Part shown: one piece after another, positions 45,509-56,063 of the stretch | Numbering within the stretch: position 1 is the first letter of the stretch | Layout of the letters: each line of letters opens with the position of its first letter | Position numbers and translations under genes: made by a program | Assembly (NCBI GenBank): GCA_006386115.1 | Contig: VFIW01000001.1 | Span: forward strand, 1 to 64,000 | Direction of reading: 5' to 3' | From: Globisporangium splendens | Lineage: Eukaryota; Oomycota; Peronosporomycetes; Pythiales; Pythiaceae | DNA length: 64,000 bases | Notes under the pieces: generated by a model | The model's database searches: none | What the model was told of the DNA's origin: nothing | What the model saw: the letters and a program-made list of their open reading frames with translations, nothing else

Positions 45509-48500
45509 ATTCACAATGGGGCACTGCTTGGGCCCAGGACTTGTTGTCTACGATGTCGTCAACCACTGTTTTGATATCTGAGGCGTGTTCGTAGACATAG
45601 GCGCGTGTGTCAGGTAAAACCATCCCACTGGTGCTGTGCGGGAGAAACCGGCGCGGCATGATCACGCTGACGACGTTTAGGATCGCCCAATACTCATGAT
45701 CCAGCTGCGTGTTGGTCGTTCCAGTGAGGAGGTCATCGTCCATGGCCTCCAGGCGACTCCACCACGAGACGTCGTCAGTCATTTTCCAGCGAGTCGGACC
45801 CTGGGGAATTGCTGTAATCGCTGTGATCCTCTTGTTGCACAGTGCTCGGATTTGTTGAGGGAGCGCGTCGTCAGTGGCGTGATAGCGAATTAGCTCCAAT
45901 TGGGATTGGCTATTGATTGTGTCTCCGAACTCGAGGAGCGACTTGAACGGGAGGGTCCTGAGGGCGTCAAGTGGGTGTGGAATTGTTCTCAGTAGATCGA
46001 CAAGTGCGTCGCAATGCGCTGGGATCCATTCGCCGATTTTCCCCCCTTCATTCGCCAGAACTACAGGAGCTGAGAATCCCTTGCTTTTTCGGTTTGCCTT
46101 GTACCAGCGATCGATAGCTGAGACATTTTCCTTCTGCCTTTGCCGACGGTAGACTTTTTCCGGCCCAGTGAGGCGGCTAATGTCCAGTTTTGTTCCAACC
46201 ATTCGCTGTACTCTCTCCAGATGGAGCACCGCTGCTGGAGCCCGCCGCAGCGCTGGCAGCGAGGGTGGTGGTGTTCCGAAGTCGTCACTGCGCTGCGTGT
46301 CGTCGTCCTGCCCTTGGGATCTCTCGTCTTTGCAAGGTGTCACATTGTCAGCGCCGGATGCTGTCAACCTGGAACTGTCACCGTCAGTGGTGGGTAGGCT
46401 TGGGCCTGTCATGAATGACGACTCGGACCGCAAGGTTTGCGCCACAAAATGAGCTGCTGCGTCACTTCCGGTTCTCGAGAGCAACAGGGAAGCACGAGAG
46501 AGCAGTGCCGGTAGCACTTCGATTCGAGCCGTCTCAGTTGACAGAGGCAACAACAGGGGTGCACCAGTCGTCGACATTGGAGCCGTGGACTCATATCTCG
46601 TGGTGTATTTGGTTGGAAAGACTGTTCCGTCGGCGCGTACGTCAAGCACATAAACGTCCAAACCGAGGCACAGAGCAGCCATGCGTAGTTCGTCCGTTCC
46701 ACCCCAATACTGCACCGGGAGATTCTCCTGCACTGGGATGTCCATCGCCGCCTCCAAATTGCAAACCACTTGCTTCACCATCTCCGCCAGTGAGAGGTCT
46801 ACCTGACCGGCATCGCCGACGTACTTGCTAAATAGACGTGCGATGTCGATTTGCTCCGTTGCCACTTCTTCTGGAAGACGCTCAACGAGGGTGGTCAACA
46901 GGGACCGTTTGATCCACAAAGTTTGATCGTCTGCTGAGCCGTCCGGGAGGAAATCTGGCCTTGTCTCCGCAACAGCGTTTCGTATCGCGTAGTACAGGCA
47001 ATGTCCGTTGGCGATGGACGGTATCTCCTTAAGATCGAGGAATTCTGCCCATTCCGCAAGCGTCATGAGAGATTCAGTGGACGTTGTTCCCCCGACGCAT
47101 GCCACTTCCGTTTTCGCCAAATCTCCACTGTTCGAGTTCGGTGAAATAGATCGTGCTGCGCCTGGGATCGACGCCGACTGTACCTCGAGGGAGGCAGTGT
47201 CTGGGAGTTTACGTTGTCGAGAACGTTTGAGTGTTTCCGCGTGTGCATCGGCCTCTCGCTGGGTAGTGACATTTTGGTAAAGATCATTCAGTCGCTGCTG
47301 GCGATAGTTTTTGGATTCCTGATCGTCGAGGGTTGATTGCGCCACACTTTCGTCAGATCCGTCCTGCCTGTTGGTGATACCCGCCGCTCCTCCCGATTGA
47401 GAATTGTTGCCTGGCATCCTCCCATTCGTGGCTGACTGGAACTCTCGCTGGATGGCTGCTGCCATTTCGGGAGGGAAAGGCAGTGATGCTTTCCCATTCG
47501 GTGGCGTCACCGACCCGTCCTCTAAGTCCAGAATTCGCAGAGTGGTGTCCAGCTCCGATTTACTGTCAATGTCCATTGGAAGAGGTGGCTCATCGTCGGT
47601 GGCGTCCTGATGCGGGTGTACATCGGTGGCATCCGCATTACACTGGCTCGCGGCTGCACTCTCGCCGGCCGCACCATTTGTGGATTCTGACTTGCTGGCC
47701 AACTTTGCCTCTCCTGAGTTGCTCTCCCTGCTTGACTCGTTCTCTGCTTCGGGATCACAAGTCGAAGCTGCCTTGTTCTTCGTGGCACCGTGTTCCACCC
47801 CTCCACTGCTCGTGTTGTTGTTGGAGTCGCCCTGCTGGTGGCCGCGGCGGGTTTCCAGAGCGCTGCCGAGCTTGTCACCGCTGTCAGTTCCATCACTAAG
47901 ATCTTCTGCGTTCGTCTCCATGGCGTGATTCGTTTTCATGTTTTTGCTGGAAGTATCTGCAATGTCTGGGAGTGGCTCGGGATCCTTGGTTTTGGCTCTC
48001 ACAAGGTACCCTCGCAGCGTTGCTTGGATCCTGGTCGACGCCATGACACGTCTGCACTCCTCGGCTGCTTCTCCGTCCAATATTTCTTTTATCGTGTCGG
48101 ATTCGGTCGTTTGTAGAGGCTGATTTGTTGCTGGGCCAACCTGTACCTTGGTAGTACCTGCCTGGGAGATTTTGTCGACTTTTTTGGTCGCCTTCTTCAG
48201 TATGGCCGCAGCGTTGCTGTAATTGTTCTTCGCTGTCTGTGCCTCTTGAGCGGCGGATTTTTGTTCGAGGTTCAGTCTGTCCAGCTGGTCATGGAGTCCT
48301 TGAGCAGGTGCCGCAAACTCATCCTGTGCGCCAGGGGGTCCACTTTCCGTTTGTTCCTGTTGATCTTGATCAAGTGCTGCATTGTGCGCCTTCTCCGCCG
48401 CGTCATGGTACCGCTTCTTTGCTGTTGCAGCGATCTCGGCTGCCTTGGCGTGGATGGCAAGTGCATGATCATTCGCCTCTTTGGCTACGTCCAACTTTGC

Positions 48501-50285
48501 TTTCGCAATTTCCAGCGCCGAGGGGCTGCCTCCGTCTGGTTGCTGTACATCACTTGAGGATTCTCCTTCCGTGTTAGCGCCAGGAGTTGGTTGGCCATGA
48601 ATCACTGGAGGGGATACCTTGGTGTTGTTCATTACAGCTTCAAGTGCTGCCTCGCGCGCTTTCCTGTCTTTACCCGCTGTTGGTTTGGCGACACCATCCT
48701 TTGCTGACGTTTTTGCAGCTGACTTCTTCCCGCCTTTAGTTCGAGACGGCGATTGTGACGTCTTGACTCGAACCGCTCCTCCACTTTTGGCACGCTCTGA
48801 TGTTGCCTCTCGTGTCGGCGGAGCTCCTGCGCGATCTGCTGCCGCCCTGCCAGTCGACCCACTCTTTGCAGCTCCCGCCGGGTCTGGTGCTCCTGCCTTT
48901 CCTTTCTTCAAATTCGCTGGATCGAACCATTCGTTTTTGGGTTCAGGTGCAACCACCGCTGCCGTTGCCGTGTCAGTAGCATTGGTCGAATCGTGTGGAG
49001 GGGAGTCATCAGACATTTGAGACATTGGAGGATCCACCTTCGATAGGAGAGGTTTTTTGCTCGCTGCAGTTTTTAAGCTGCTCTTGACCTTGATGAGACC
49101 AGAAGAAAGGCTGCCGATGTACTTGACTCGTTCGTCGATGCTCATATGCTGGAGCTCGAGGTTGGACAGCTTCTTAGCTCTCTTGATGTCGTGAGCGAAC
49201 ACCCGGTGGAATCCAAGGAGCTGATCATTCTCCTTTCTGGTACACTTGGTCTTGGAGTGTTCCGGGTCGTAACAGTTGAAGCACGGTATGCGAGAGTGTC
49301 GTTGGAAGTGGTGGAGGAACGCCGATATTCCAGGAGCTTCGATATGCGTGACTCCGTCGATCTGTGGCGGGCAAGTCTCGGAATCGAACACGACTTCCCA
49401 GAAGTTGGAGTCGTACAGGTCGCCACCTGCGAGGTGGTGTCGTGAGATCGACAGCACCTTGCAATCAGTGCTCATTGACATGATCTGATCAATCTCGTCA
49501 ACGCCAACTCCTGGTGCAAGGACCCGCACCTGGTACTGGAGTGCCGCTCTATCGTCACGAATGGTGTTGCTCACGTCCGTTCGATCGTCTTCTTCCTCCA
49601 GCTTGTCCGTACTAAGTAACGTGAGTTTCTCGGTGCGGAACTTGATGACTTTACGGTGCCACCTCGCTGCTGTGGGCTTATCCTTTACGACGAAGGTCAG
49701 CCGTCTGGTGGCGCTGTCGTAGTGGAGACGCTTCACCGCACGGATCCATTCACCGATGAGCGCATACCCAGGAGTTGCTTCTTGCTCGGATTCGAGTAGT
49801 TGCATGAGGATCGTCTTCTCAGCGACGTGATCTGGGATGCGGATGTGAGGCGGGACGACGGCGACCACGCTTCCTTCGAGGTTGTCTTCGAAGAACTTGA
49901 GGTACGTGAGGCGTTGCACGTACGTGTGAGTGCACGCGATGAAGGCAGGTGGAGCGGGTAAAACCAATGCCCCCATCGTCCAGGCGGCCAAGGCTTCAGC
50001 CTCGGTTGGAACCATGGCACGGAGGTCCGCATCTGGTTTGGTTTTCCAGGGTCGCGTCGCCACCTTGGTCAATCTCTCCACCCACGCTGCATGTTGCAGG
50101 TCCTTCTCCTTCTGATCGCTTTCCTCCGGCACTGAGGTTCGTGTCGGCGCCGCTGGCGCCTCCGTCCCCCCCGGTACCATCCTGCGCTTCAGTTCGGCCA
50201 CCTTGGCTGGCTCCCATACGCCAGTCGGAAGGGGAGGGGACGTCCCCCCTCCTTCCGGAGGCAGCTGCGCTGGTGGGTCCGCCAT
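45477..50285 (-). CDS. LINE ORF1: RNA-binding protein with CCHC, IQ motif and OTU-like domain
   Basis: 1,602 aa, starting at MADPPAQLPPEGG (ATG at 50285). The same frame is open further upstream, but that part is the 5' leader and antisense host exon, so the internal ATG is preferred. In order: a region with RLTFVVKDKPTAARW resembling an RRM edge (about 190); a zinc knuckle CFNCYDPEHSKTKC (about 335); a long Lys/Ala/Pro/Ser-rich and coiled-coil linker; an exact IQ-type motif IQATLRGYLVR (about 755); an acidic low-complexity stretch; and an OTU-like domain (about 1085-1260) with NGHCLYYAIRNAV and QYWGGTDELRMAAL plus a candidate catalytic His in AAAHFVAQTL. A conserved C-terminal region (WIPAHCDALVDLLRTIP) follows. 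ORF1 proteins coat LINE RNA; what the OTU-like and IQ parts do is unknown. Confidence 0.85.
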   Translation of the reverse strand: MADPPAQLPPEGGGTSPPLPTGVWEPAKVAELKRRMVPGGTEAPAAPTRTSVPEESDQKEKDLQHAAWVERLTKVATRPWKTKPDADLRAMVPTEAEALAAWTMGALVLPAPPAFIACTHTYVQRLTYLKFFEDNLEGSVVAVVPPHIRIPDHVAEKTILMQLLESEQEATPGYALIGEWIRAVKRLHYDSATRRLTFVVKDKPTAARWHRKVIKFRTEKLTLLSTDKLEEEDDRTDVSNTIRDDRAALQYQVRVLAPGVGVDEIDQIMSMSTDCKVLSISRHHLAGGDLYDSNFWEVVFDSETCPPQIDGVTHIEAPGISAFLHHFQRHSRIPCFNCYDPEHSKTKCTRKENDQLLGFHRVFAHDIKRAKKLSNLELQHMSIDERVKYIGSLSSGLIKVKSSLKTAASKKPLLSKVDPPMSQMSDDSPPHDSTNATDTATAAVVAPEPKNEWFDPANLKKGKAGAPDPAGAAKSGSTGRAAADRAGAPPTREATSERAKSGGAVRVKTSQSPSRTKGGKKSAAKTSAKDGVAKPTAGKDRKAREAALEAVMNNTKVSPPVIHGQPTPGANTEGESSSDVQQPDGGSPSALEIAKAKLDVAKEANDHALAIHAKAAEIAATAKKRYHDAAEKAHNAALDQDQQEQTESGPPGAQDEFAAPAQGLHDQLDRLNLEQKSAAQEAQTAKNNYSNAAAILKKATKKVDKISQAGTTKVQVGPATNQPLQTTESDTIKEILDGEAAEECRRVMASTRIQATLRGYLVRAKTKDPEPLPDIADTSSKNMKTNHAMETNAEDLSDGTDSGDKLGSALETRRGHQQGDSNNNTSSGGVEHGATKNKAASTCDPEAENESSRESNSGEAKLASKSESTNGAAGESAAASQCNADATDVHPHQDATDDEPPLPMDIDSKSELDTTLRILDLEDGSVTPPNGKASLPFPPEMAAAIQREFQSATNGRMPGNNSQSGGAAGITNRQDGSDESVAQSTLDDQESKNYRQQRLNDLYQNVTTQREADAHAETLKRSRQRKLPDTASLEVQSASIPGAARSISPNSNSGDLAKTEVACVGGTTSTESLMTLAEWAEFLDLKEIPSIANGHCLYYAIRNAVAETRPDFLPDGSADDQTLWIKRSLLTTLVERLPEEVATEQIDIARLFSKYVGDAGQVDLSLAEMVKQVVCNLEAAMDIPVQENLPVQYWGGTDELRMAALCLGLDVYVLDVRADGTVFPTKYTTRYESTAPMSTTGAPLLLPLSTETARIEVLPALLSRASLLLSRTGSDAAAHFVAQTLRSESSFMTGPSLPTTDGDSSRLTASGADNVTPCKDERSQGQDDDTQRSDDFGTPPPSLPALRRAPAAVLHLERVQRMVGTKLDISRLTGPEKVYRRQRQKENVSAIDRWYKANRKSKGFSAPVVLANEGGKIGEWIPAHCDALVDLLRTIPHPLDALRTLPFKSLLEFGDTINSQSQLELIRYHATDDALPQQIRALCNKRITAITAIPQGPTRWKMTDDVSWWSRLEAMDDDLLTGTTNTQLDHEYWAILNVVSVIMPRRFLPHSTSGMVLPDTRAYVYEHASDIKTVVDDIVDNKSWAQAVPHCEYGHRGTPDQY

Positions 50286-50447
50286 TCCGCAGGCCAAATC
50301 CGACTGACATGGGAGATTGACTTGGAAATGAGTGTGACCCAAGATTTGAAATGGGGAAGAAAAGGGCCTGAGGCGGTCTGGCTTGATGTTTTGCTCTTTC
50401 TGGCTCGGCTTGTTGGCTTGTTGGGTACGCCGCAAATTGCGAAGTGT

Positions 50448-50461
50448 CGTGCTGCTGCAGA
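50448..50461. repeat. Right target-site duplication of the complete LINE
   Basis: An exact copy of 39892-39905. It marks the 5' end of the LINE and the point where the host exon resumes. Confidence 0.9.
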
Positions 50462-53216
50462 GAAACGTGCTCTTGTCGCTTCTACTGCTCGCGCGTGTCA
50501 ACCCCAAAATCAAGCAAAAGCTGCGAGACGAAGAGCATTTCGCCGATGAAGTGGCGCACGTCGTGCTCGAAGCCAACGACGACGCGAGCTTGGCGGCTAT
50601 GTTGCTCTCTGCATTGCTGAGCTGGTGCGATAAGTGCTCGACACTGAAGCTTGACGAAGGTTCTTGTAGTAGCAGTTTCCGGCAACAGAGTCTGAGGAGT
50701 AATAAAAGCATTGGTACGCTGATTCCAGCTGCACGAGTGGATCTCACGCCGTCAAGTGACGTTCCTGTGAATATCGCGATAAAGCACAACGACCAAGTCG
50801 TAGTCGAGATTGACTGGCTCTTGCTTCACAAGCTCAGCAAAGTAGCGCGTCGATGGATTGACGCCGACGCCATGCAACAACCAAACAAGGAGCACGTTTA
50901 CATACCACTGGACCAACTTCGAGAACCAGCGATCCAGCTTTTCGCTGAGCTACTACCAAAATCCCAGCAAGAAGCAGTGATCATCCTCAAGCAGCAACAA
51001 GAACTGACCGACCTTTTTGAATTGCTGGGGCTCGCCAAGCACCTGGAATGCTCGAAATGCTGGCACTTCGCGACGTTTGCGATCAACCATCGCCTGGACG
51101 CAACCGGTTGGTTCAGTATCTTCCAGTTTGCAATCCAGATTCGGCATCCATCGCTCATGCTTCGTGCAGGGAGCGTCGCGCTGGAACACTACGAGAGGGA
51201 AAAAACGGCCAAGGACAGCAACAATAACAACGCGTTCTACATGCAGCAAGACGACGTTATCAGTGGCGGTATTATGAAAGACGGCCGTGGTGCAAACGGA
51301 CGATTTGCAGAGCTGAAGACTGCAGCCTTCCAAATGTTTCAGGAACTCTCTAACGCGGAGTCAGAATGACCAAGTTCTTTCTGAAAGAGATCCATATTTA
51401 TAATCAACTCGCACAGCGAAAGCGCCATTTGAATCCAAACCGTCGCGAGCCTTGGAACGCGCCGCAAAACCAAATTCGACGCGATAATGCTCGATGCCAC
51501 GACGCACATGCTTTTCCTGCTGCAGCAGGCGCAGATCAAGAATGAGCATCCAGCAGACGCCTCCTTCCTGCCGCTGTCTCTCTCGCTCGCGTGTCTTCTA
51601 CGTCAACTGCCTCCAGGCTTGGCTTCTGCATCAGGCGTGCTCTCATTCCACCAAATCGATTGCCTGCCGCAACACGTGTTGGAGCACAAAGTTGAGAAGC
51701 TTTTGCGTGGAGGAGACGCAACACCAAAAGCGCTTGACTTTGTGAGTTCGATCCTCAATTATGCGAAGATCACGCGAGCGCTGCTGGGCGTCTGCCACGA
51801 GCATCTCGTGAACAAGATCTCGAGTCTCGAGGCCACGCAGAAGATCGTCAGCACTATCGCCAGCACACTCGGAGGCGACGGGGAGAATCTTGCGCTTGGA
51901 GGAGAGACCGCTTCTGTTGCACCCCCAGAGTCACCAAAGAAGAAAGAAAAGGCGAATAGCGAGCCAAGTCGTCCTCAAGGTCCTCCAACCAAGAAGAAAG
52001 AGCGTCAAGTCAACTCTCAACTGGATCGTCGAGCCGTGGATCCTGTGATGGTCATCAAGCGAGCTCTCAGTCGCGATATCGGGGACGGCAGTGCTGTTGT
52101 GGAGATCATGCGCAAGTACCCAGAGGACGAGCGGATCCAGTTGCGTGGACTGCGCGCGTTAAAGTACGTCGTCCGCAAGTTCGCTCACGAAAGCAGCAGC
52201 AACAGCAATGAACCAGAGGTATCGCTCAGCTCCAAGAGCAAGCAAAGAAGTCAAAGCAAGGGACTCAATGGCACAAATCAGTGGGCACAGTCCAATCACG
52301 ACAGCAGCTCCAATGCTTCTTCCAGTGATGGTGATGAAGACAGATTCGAAGATCCCCAGCAACCTAGGGTATCCACAACCGCGCGAGCCATGCAAGACGC
52401 GATCGTGCATGTGATCACCAGCATGAAGAAACACCCGCACATGCTGCCGCTGCAGCGCGAGGGGCTGCTGTGTCTCTCAGAGTACGTGAGTCGAGACGCC
52501 GAAGCCCATGTGAGCGTCGTGACCTCGCATGGCGGCATTGTGTCCATAATGGACGCCATGGCGATGCTGCCGGATGACCAGGAAGCCCATGTAGGAGGAC
52601 TGTCCGTGCTCGCTCATCCGCAGATCGCAGACGCGTCCGTGGTGCGCGTGAACCCTGAGAGCCGTCGACTCGTGCTCTCAGCCATGAAGCGCTTCCCCCT
52701 AAGCGACCAGATTCAGGGCTTCGGCTGTCTGGCACTCGCGAACTTGAGCTTGCGCCGAGGTATTTGAACTCCTTAATGTTTGAATTTGGCTTTGCTGATG
52801 GAATCTTAACTATGTGTGCTTGTATTTTGGATGAAAGCATGGTGGAGATTGTGACCAAAGGCGGTTTAGAGACCGTGGTCGCGGCCATGAAGAGGTTCCC
52901 GAGCAACAGCCTCGTGCAAGCGGCAGGATGCTGGCTCATTGGTACCATCAGTGCCAAGGACGGTAAGAAAAATGCTCACCACCGCTTCCATGACGCACGA
53001 TTAGGACGCTCATCGTATGTGCTGTTAGAGGAGATGATGACTGCGTGTCTGGACGCTGGCGCGCTTCCAGTGTGCGAAAAAGCGCGGCTTGCGTTCCCAG
53101 ACGACGCCAAAGTGCAGCAAAATGCGCTCTATGCGACCCATCGGATGGTTCCAGACGACGCACAGGCGCAAGACGACCAAGGACAACAGATTTCGCGAGA
53201 GTGTACGCTACAGTAA
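50448..53216 (+). pseudogene. ARM-repeat host gene, 3' part
   Basis: The host frame resumes at the duplication (VLLQ, then RNVLLSLLLLARVNPK) and stays open to a TGA at 51367. Further in-frame TGAs follow near 51382 and 51430, after which the same frame reopens (TKFDAIMLDATTHMLF) to 52767. ARM units are clear here: VIKRALSRDIGDGSAVVEIM, GGIVSIMDAMAMLPDDQ and ETVVAAMKRFP. Introns: 52760-52830 (donor G|GTATTT; the frame needs an acceptor where the sequence reads GG rather than AG) and 52963-53028 (GTAAGA...TTAG, phase correct). The last exon is 53029-53216, ending RECTLQ-stop. The three stops and the doubtful acceptor suggest a pseudogene independent of the LINE. ARM proteins are usually protein-interaction scaffolds. 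The gene converges with the DUF4360-like gene, 78 bases away. Confidence 0.75.
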
Positions 53217-53294
53217 AGAATCTTGATTATAGTGACAATGCTGAGACCAAGTACGCTGAGTCTACGTGAACGCAGCCAAGCCATTCATGGTGGT

Positions 53295-54112
53295 TTAAGC
53301 ACACGGACGCGAGACGACTTCGTACGCGACGCCCTTTGCGAGCATCGAGTCGCTCGAGTCGATCGCGATCTGCACGTCCTCGTCACCCGCAAGCGCTTTC
53401 TCCGCGATGATAGTGCTCTCGATGCGGATCCAGTGCGACTCGTTCTGCTTGCTGTTGGAATTCGTTTGATTCAAGCCACACGGTGTCCACGCCACTTGGT
53501 CGAAGTCCACGGTCTCGTAGATGTCGTCCATGAACCCAGAGGCGAACGTCTTCTTCGTGATGTCGCCTTTCTCGCCGCGAAACATCTTGTACGATGCACT
53601 CAGCTGCGCGTATGAGTTGGGAGCTTCCGGCACGTACGCGTTGCCGCGAATGTCAATGTGAGAGATGCCAATCGACATGCCCTGAACAAAGACACAACAA
53701 CAAGAAAATGAGATCAGCGTCAAGTCGGAAGCAGCAGCATGAATAGCTACGAACGAGTAGCCCACGTACGTACCGGCTCAACGCTCAGCTCGACGTTGAT
53801 GAAGCACTTCTTCTGGTCGCGCAGCTTGGTGTCGAGCGTCACAGCCTGGAAGTCGGCAAACATGATCGTCATCGCGAACGACGTCTCGTCGGACGAGTTC
53901 ACGAGGCTCAGTGACGACGGCGGGCACCCCGAGCCGTAGTACTCGGGTCTTTTCACACGCGCGCCGCGAAAGCGCTTGCCCGACTTGTGCTTGCCGTCGC
54001 GACGATGGCGTTGCAAATGACTCTTGGAATGGGCTTCTGCTACACTCCATTGCGCGTACACGCAAAGAAAGAAGACCGCGAGCAAGCCGCCACGTTTGGA
54101 GAGCACTGACAT
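53295..54112 (-). CDS. Secreted DUF4360-like protein, two exons
   Basis: Exons 54112-53774 and 53681-53295 (intron 92 nt, GTACGT...TTCAG, phase 0) give 241 aa. The N-terminus MSVLSKRGGLLAVFFLCVY is a signal peptide. A basic, His/Arg/Lys-rich spacer follows (about 27-52). The mature domain shows YYGSGCPPSSLSL, TIMFADFQAVTLD, KKCFINVELSVEPG, SIGISHIDIRGNAY and VAWTPCGLNQT, with the Cys and Gly positions of the DUF4360 family of secreted proteins, which has no known biochemical role. The charged spacer suggests processing or binding to a polyanion, but this is only inferred. The family is better known from fungi, so horizontal transfer or old shared descent are both possible. It converges with the end of the ARM pseudogene. 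Confidence 0.82.
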
Positions 54113-54687
54113 AGTTGACTAAGCGGGGACTTAATGACTCCGACGACAGAGGCAAGAAGCACCTGGATGGTCTTCACTGAACTCGGCGAGTGGGGGTATG
54201 AGACACAAGCCAGCAGCGATCATGGCAATCGTCTGGAGAAACGATGGAAGTTGTGTGTGTGCCAGCTTTGGTTCTTCAAATAGCCAGCGCTGCGTAACTT
54301 TCTCGGACGCAACGCCGACCCTTCTTCATGTCCTCTAACTGGAGGGAGTTGCTCATGCTATTGTTGTAGACGAGATCGCTATGCAAGCAACAACGTCGCA
54401 GCAGCAAGGAGCAAACGGCCAAAGTAATCTGCACGCACGAAACCACTGCAACGAGCGGCAAAAATACTTTTGGGACATTTCCATCGACTCCATTTTCTCC
54501 ATACTCGCTCGAGTCAGTACTCGACCACATTCTCGCTTTCTTCAGCCTCATAAATACTTGAGATGCTTCTTTTCCTTCTTCGTTGCTGCTCTGTTCTTCT
54601 CTTTCTTCTTCCTCTTCTTCAACTTCATCCACCATCCAAATAATCTAAAAAAAACACTTCCACCACCACGAACGCACACATCGCGTT
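54113..54687. other. Intergenic region upstream of the DUF4360-like gene
   Basis: It would hold the promoter of the DUF4360-like gene and the 3' UTR of the bZIP gene. A CT/TTC-rich run lies at about 54585-54625. No gene is seen. Confidence 0.45.
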
Positions 54688-56029
54688 CTACCCAAAGAGC
54701 GCAAACAGCGGCGCGACCGCGTTGCTTTCCCACCGCAGCAGCGCCATGGCGATCTGGTACTTCCACCGCGTCGCGTGCTGCGCGCTCTTGTGGTTGAGCA
54801 GGTTGCCGCCAAAGGTGACGTCGCAGCCTGGGGGTCCTCGACGCTGGTCATTGCGGCCACGTTGCGGCGGCGAGTGCTGCAGATCGTACCCATCCACCGG
54901 GTCCGTGATCATGAGCCAGTAAAACATGTCCATCCACTGCACGTTCGGGTCGTCCTCGTCGTCCACGTACACCTCTGGATTATGCGAGCGGAAGCAGATG
55001 AGGTACCCGTTCTCCAACTTGATGCGGAATAGCAGGAAGATGGTGCGAAAGATCGGTGCCGTCACGCCTTCCTGGAGGTCCCGCCGGATCAACAGCGTGT
55101 CCTCGTTGATCGTCTGCAATATCTCAAGTTTCTGCACGGACGCGTAGATGCCGTGATACAACTCAAAGTCGCAGTACATCTCCCAGCTTTTCTCCACGAG
55201 CTCCTCGGCGCCGATCGTGAAGATGCGCTTCGTGAAATTGAACTGCACGCGACCGTCGGACGTGATGCGCTGGTGCTGTGTCCAGCCCATGGTCTTCTCC
55301 TGCTCGTTCCCGGCGCCCGCGAACCGCATTGACTCGAAGAACGACGTCGCCTGGTGGTGCGAGTCCACCATGATCTCTCGCGCTTCGTCGTCCGACAGCG
55401 GCTTGAAATGGATCGTCCCGAACGAATGCCGAAACTTGACATAATCCGGAATCTATCACACAAAAAACATACACAATTTAGCCGCCAATGATTAATAAAA
55501 GCATGTTGCTTCAGCGCGTACCTTGAAGTCATCTTGCAGCCGCTGGAAGTGTTCGCCGAGCGTGTCGTAGACCATAAGCTGGTCCTTGAGGTCGGCGCTC
55601 TCGGTGCGCAGGCCGCGCACTTCGTAGATCGAGTGCACAAACTTCTTGAACATGACGTCGCGCAGCGAGTCCTCGTCAAACTCCATCCAGTTGTTGCGCT
55701 TCCGGAACTCGTCCAGCGCCTTGCTCAGCATCACTTCGAGCTCATCGTTCACCTGACGGAGGTCTTTGCGCTCCGCCTACATAAATGACATCAGATACAT
55801 GAGCGTACTGCCTCATTTCCATCTACAAACGTGCTGCTTGACGTACTTTTTTGCGGACGCGCGACTGCCGCACAGTCTCGCAATGCTTGAGGCGCTTGAA
55901 CTCGGCCTTGGCCATCTTGCGCTTGGCCTCAGGTGGCAGGTGCGCGTTGTGGCGCAGGATCTCGCGCTCCACCTCGTCGAGCGACAGCAGCTGCTTGGCG
56001 GCCGTGAGCTTCTGGGTCTTGACGACGCT

Positions 56030-56063
<34 letters not shown>

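Larger units (their letters stand above)
39906..50447 (-). mobile_element. Complete APE-type LINE with RNase H, 10.5 kb
   Basis: The element runs on the minus strand from its 5' end at 50447 to its 3' end at 39906. It has a ~160-nt 5' leader, ORF1 (50285-45477), ORF2 (45508-40025), a ~120-nt 3' UTR and a short (TCA)n tail that abuts the target site. A perfect 14-bp duplication flanks it (39892-39905 and 50448-50461). Both ORFs are open, and the endonuclease, reverse transcriptase and RNase H motifs all look intact. This is the signature of target-primed reverse transcription, and the insertion is probably young. It sits antisense within an exon of the ARM-repeat gene. Confidence 0.92.

Noticed and set aside
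50286..50789. 168-residue N-terminal extension of LINE ORF1, in frame up to 50789
   Set aside because: It begins in host exon sequence beyond the LINE boundary at 50447, reads antisense to the ARM gene, and the internal ATG at 50285 starts where the family-like protein begins.
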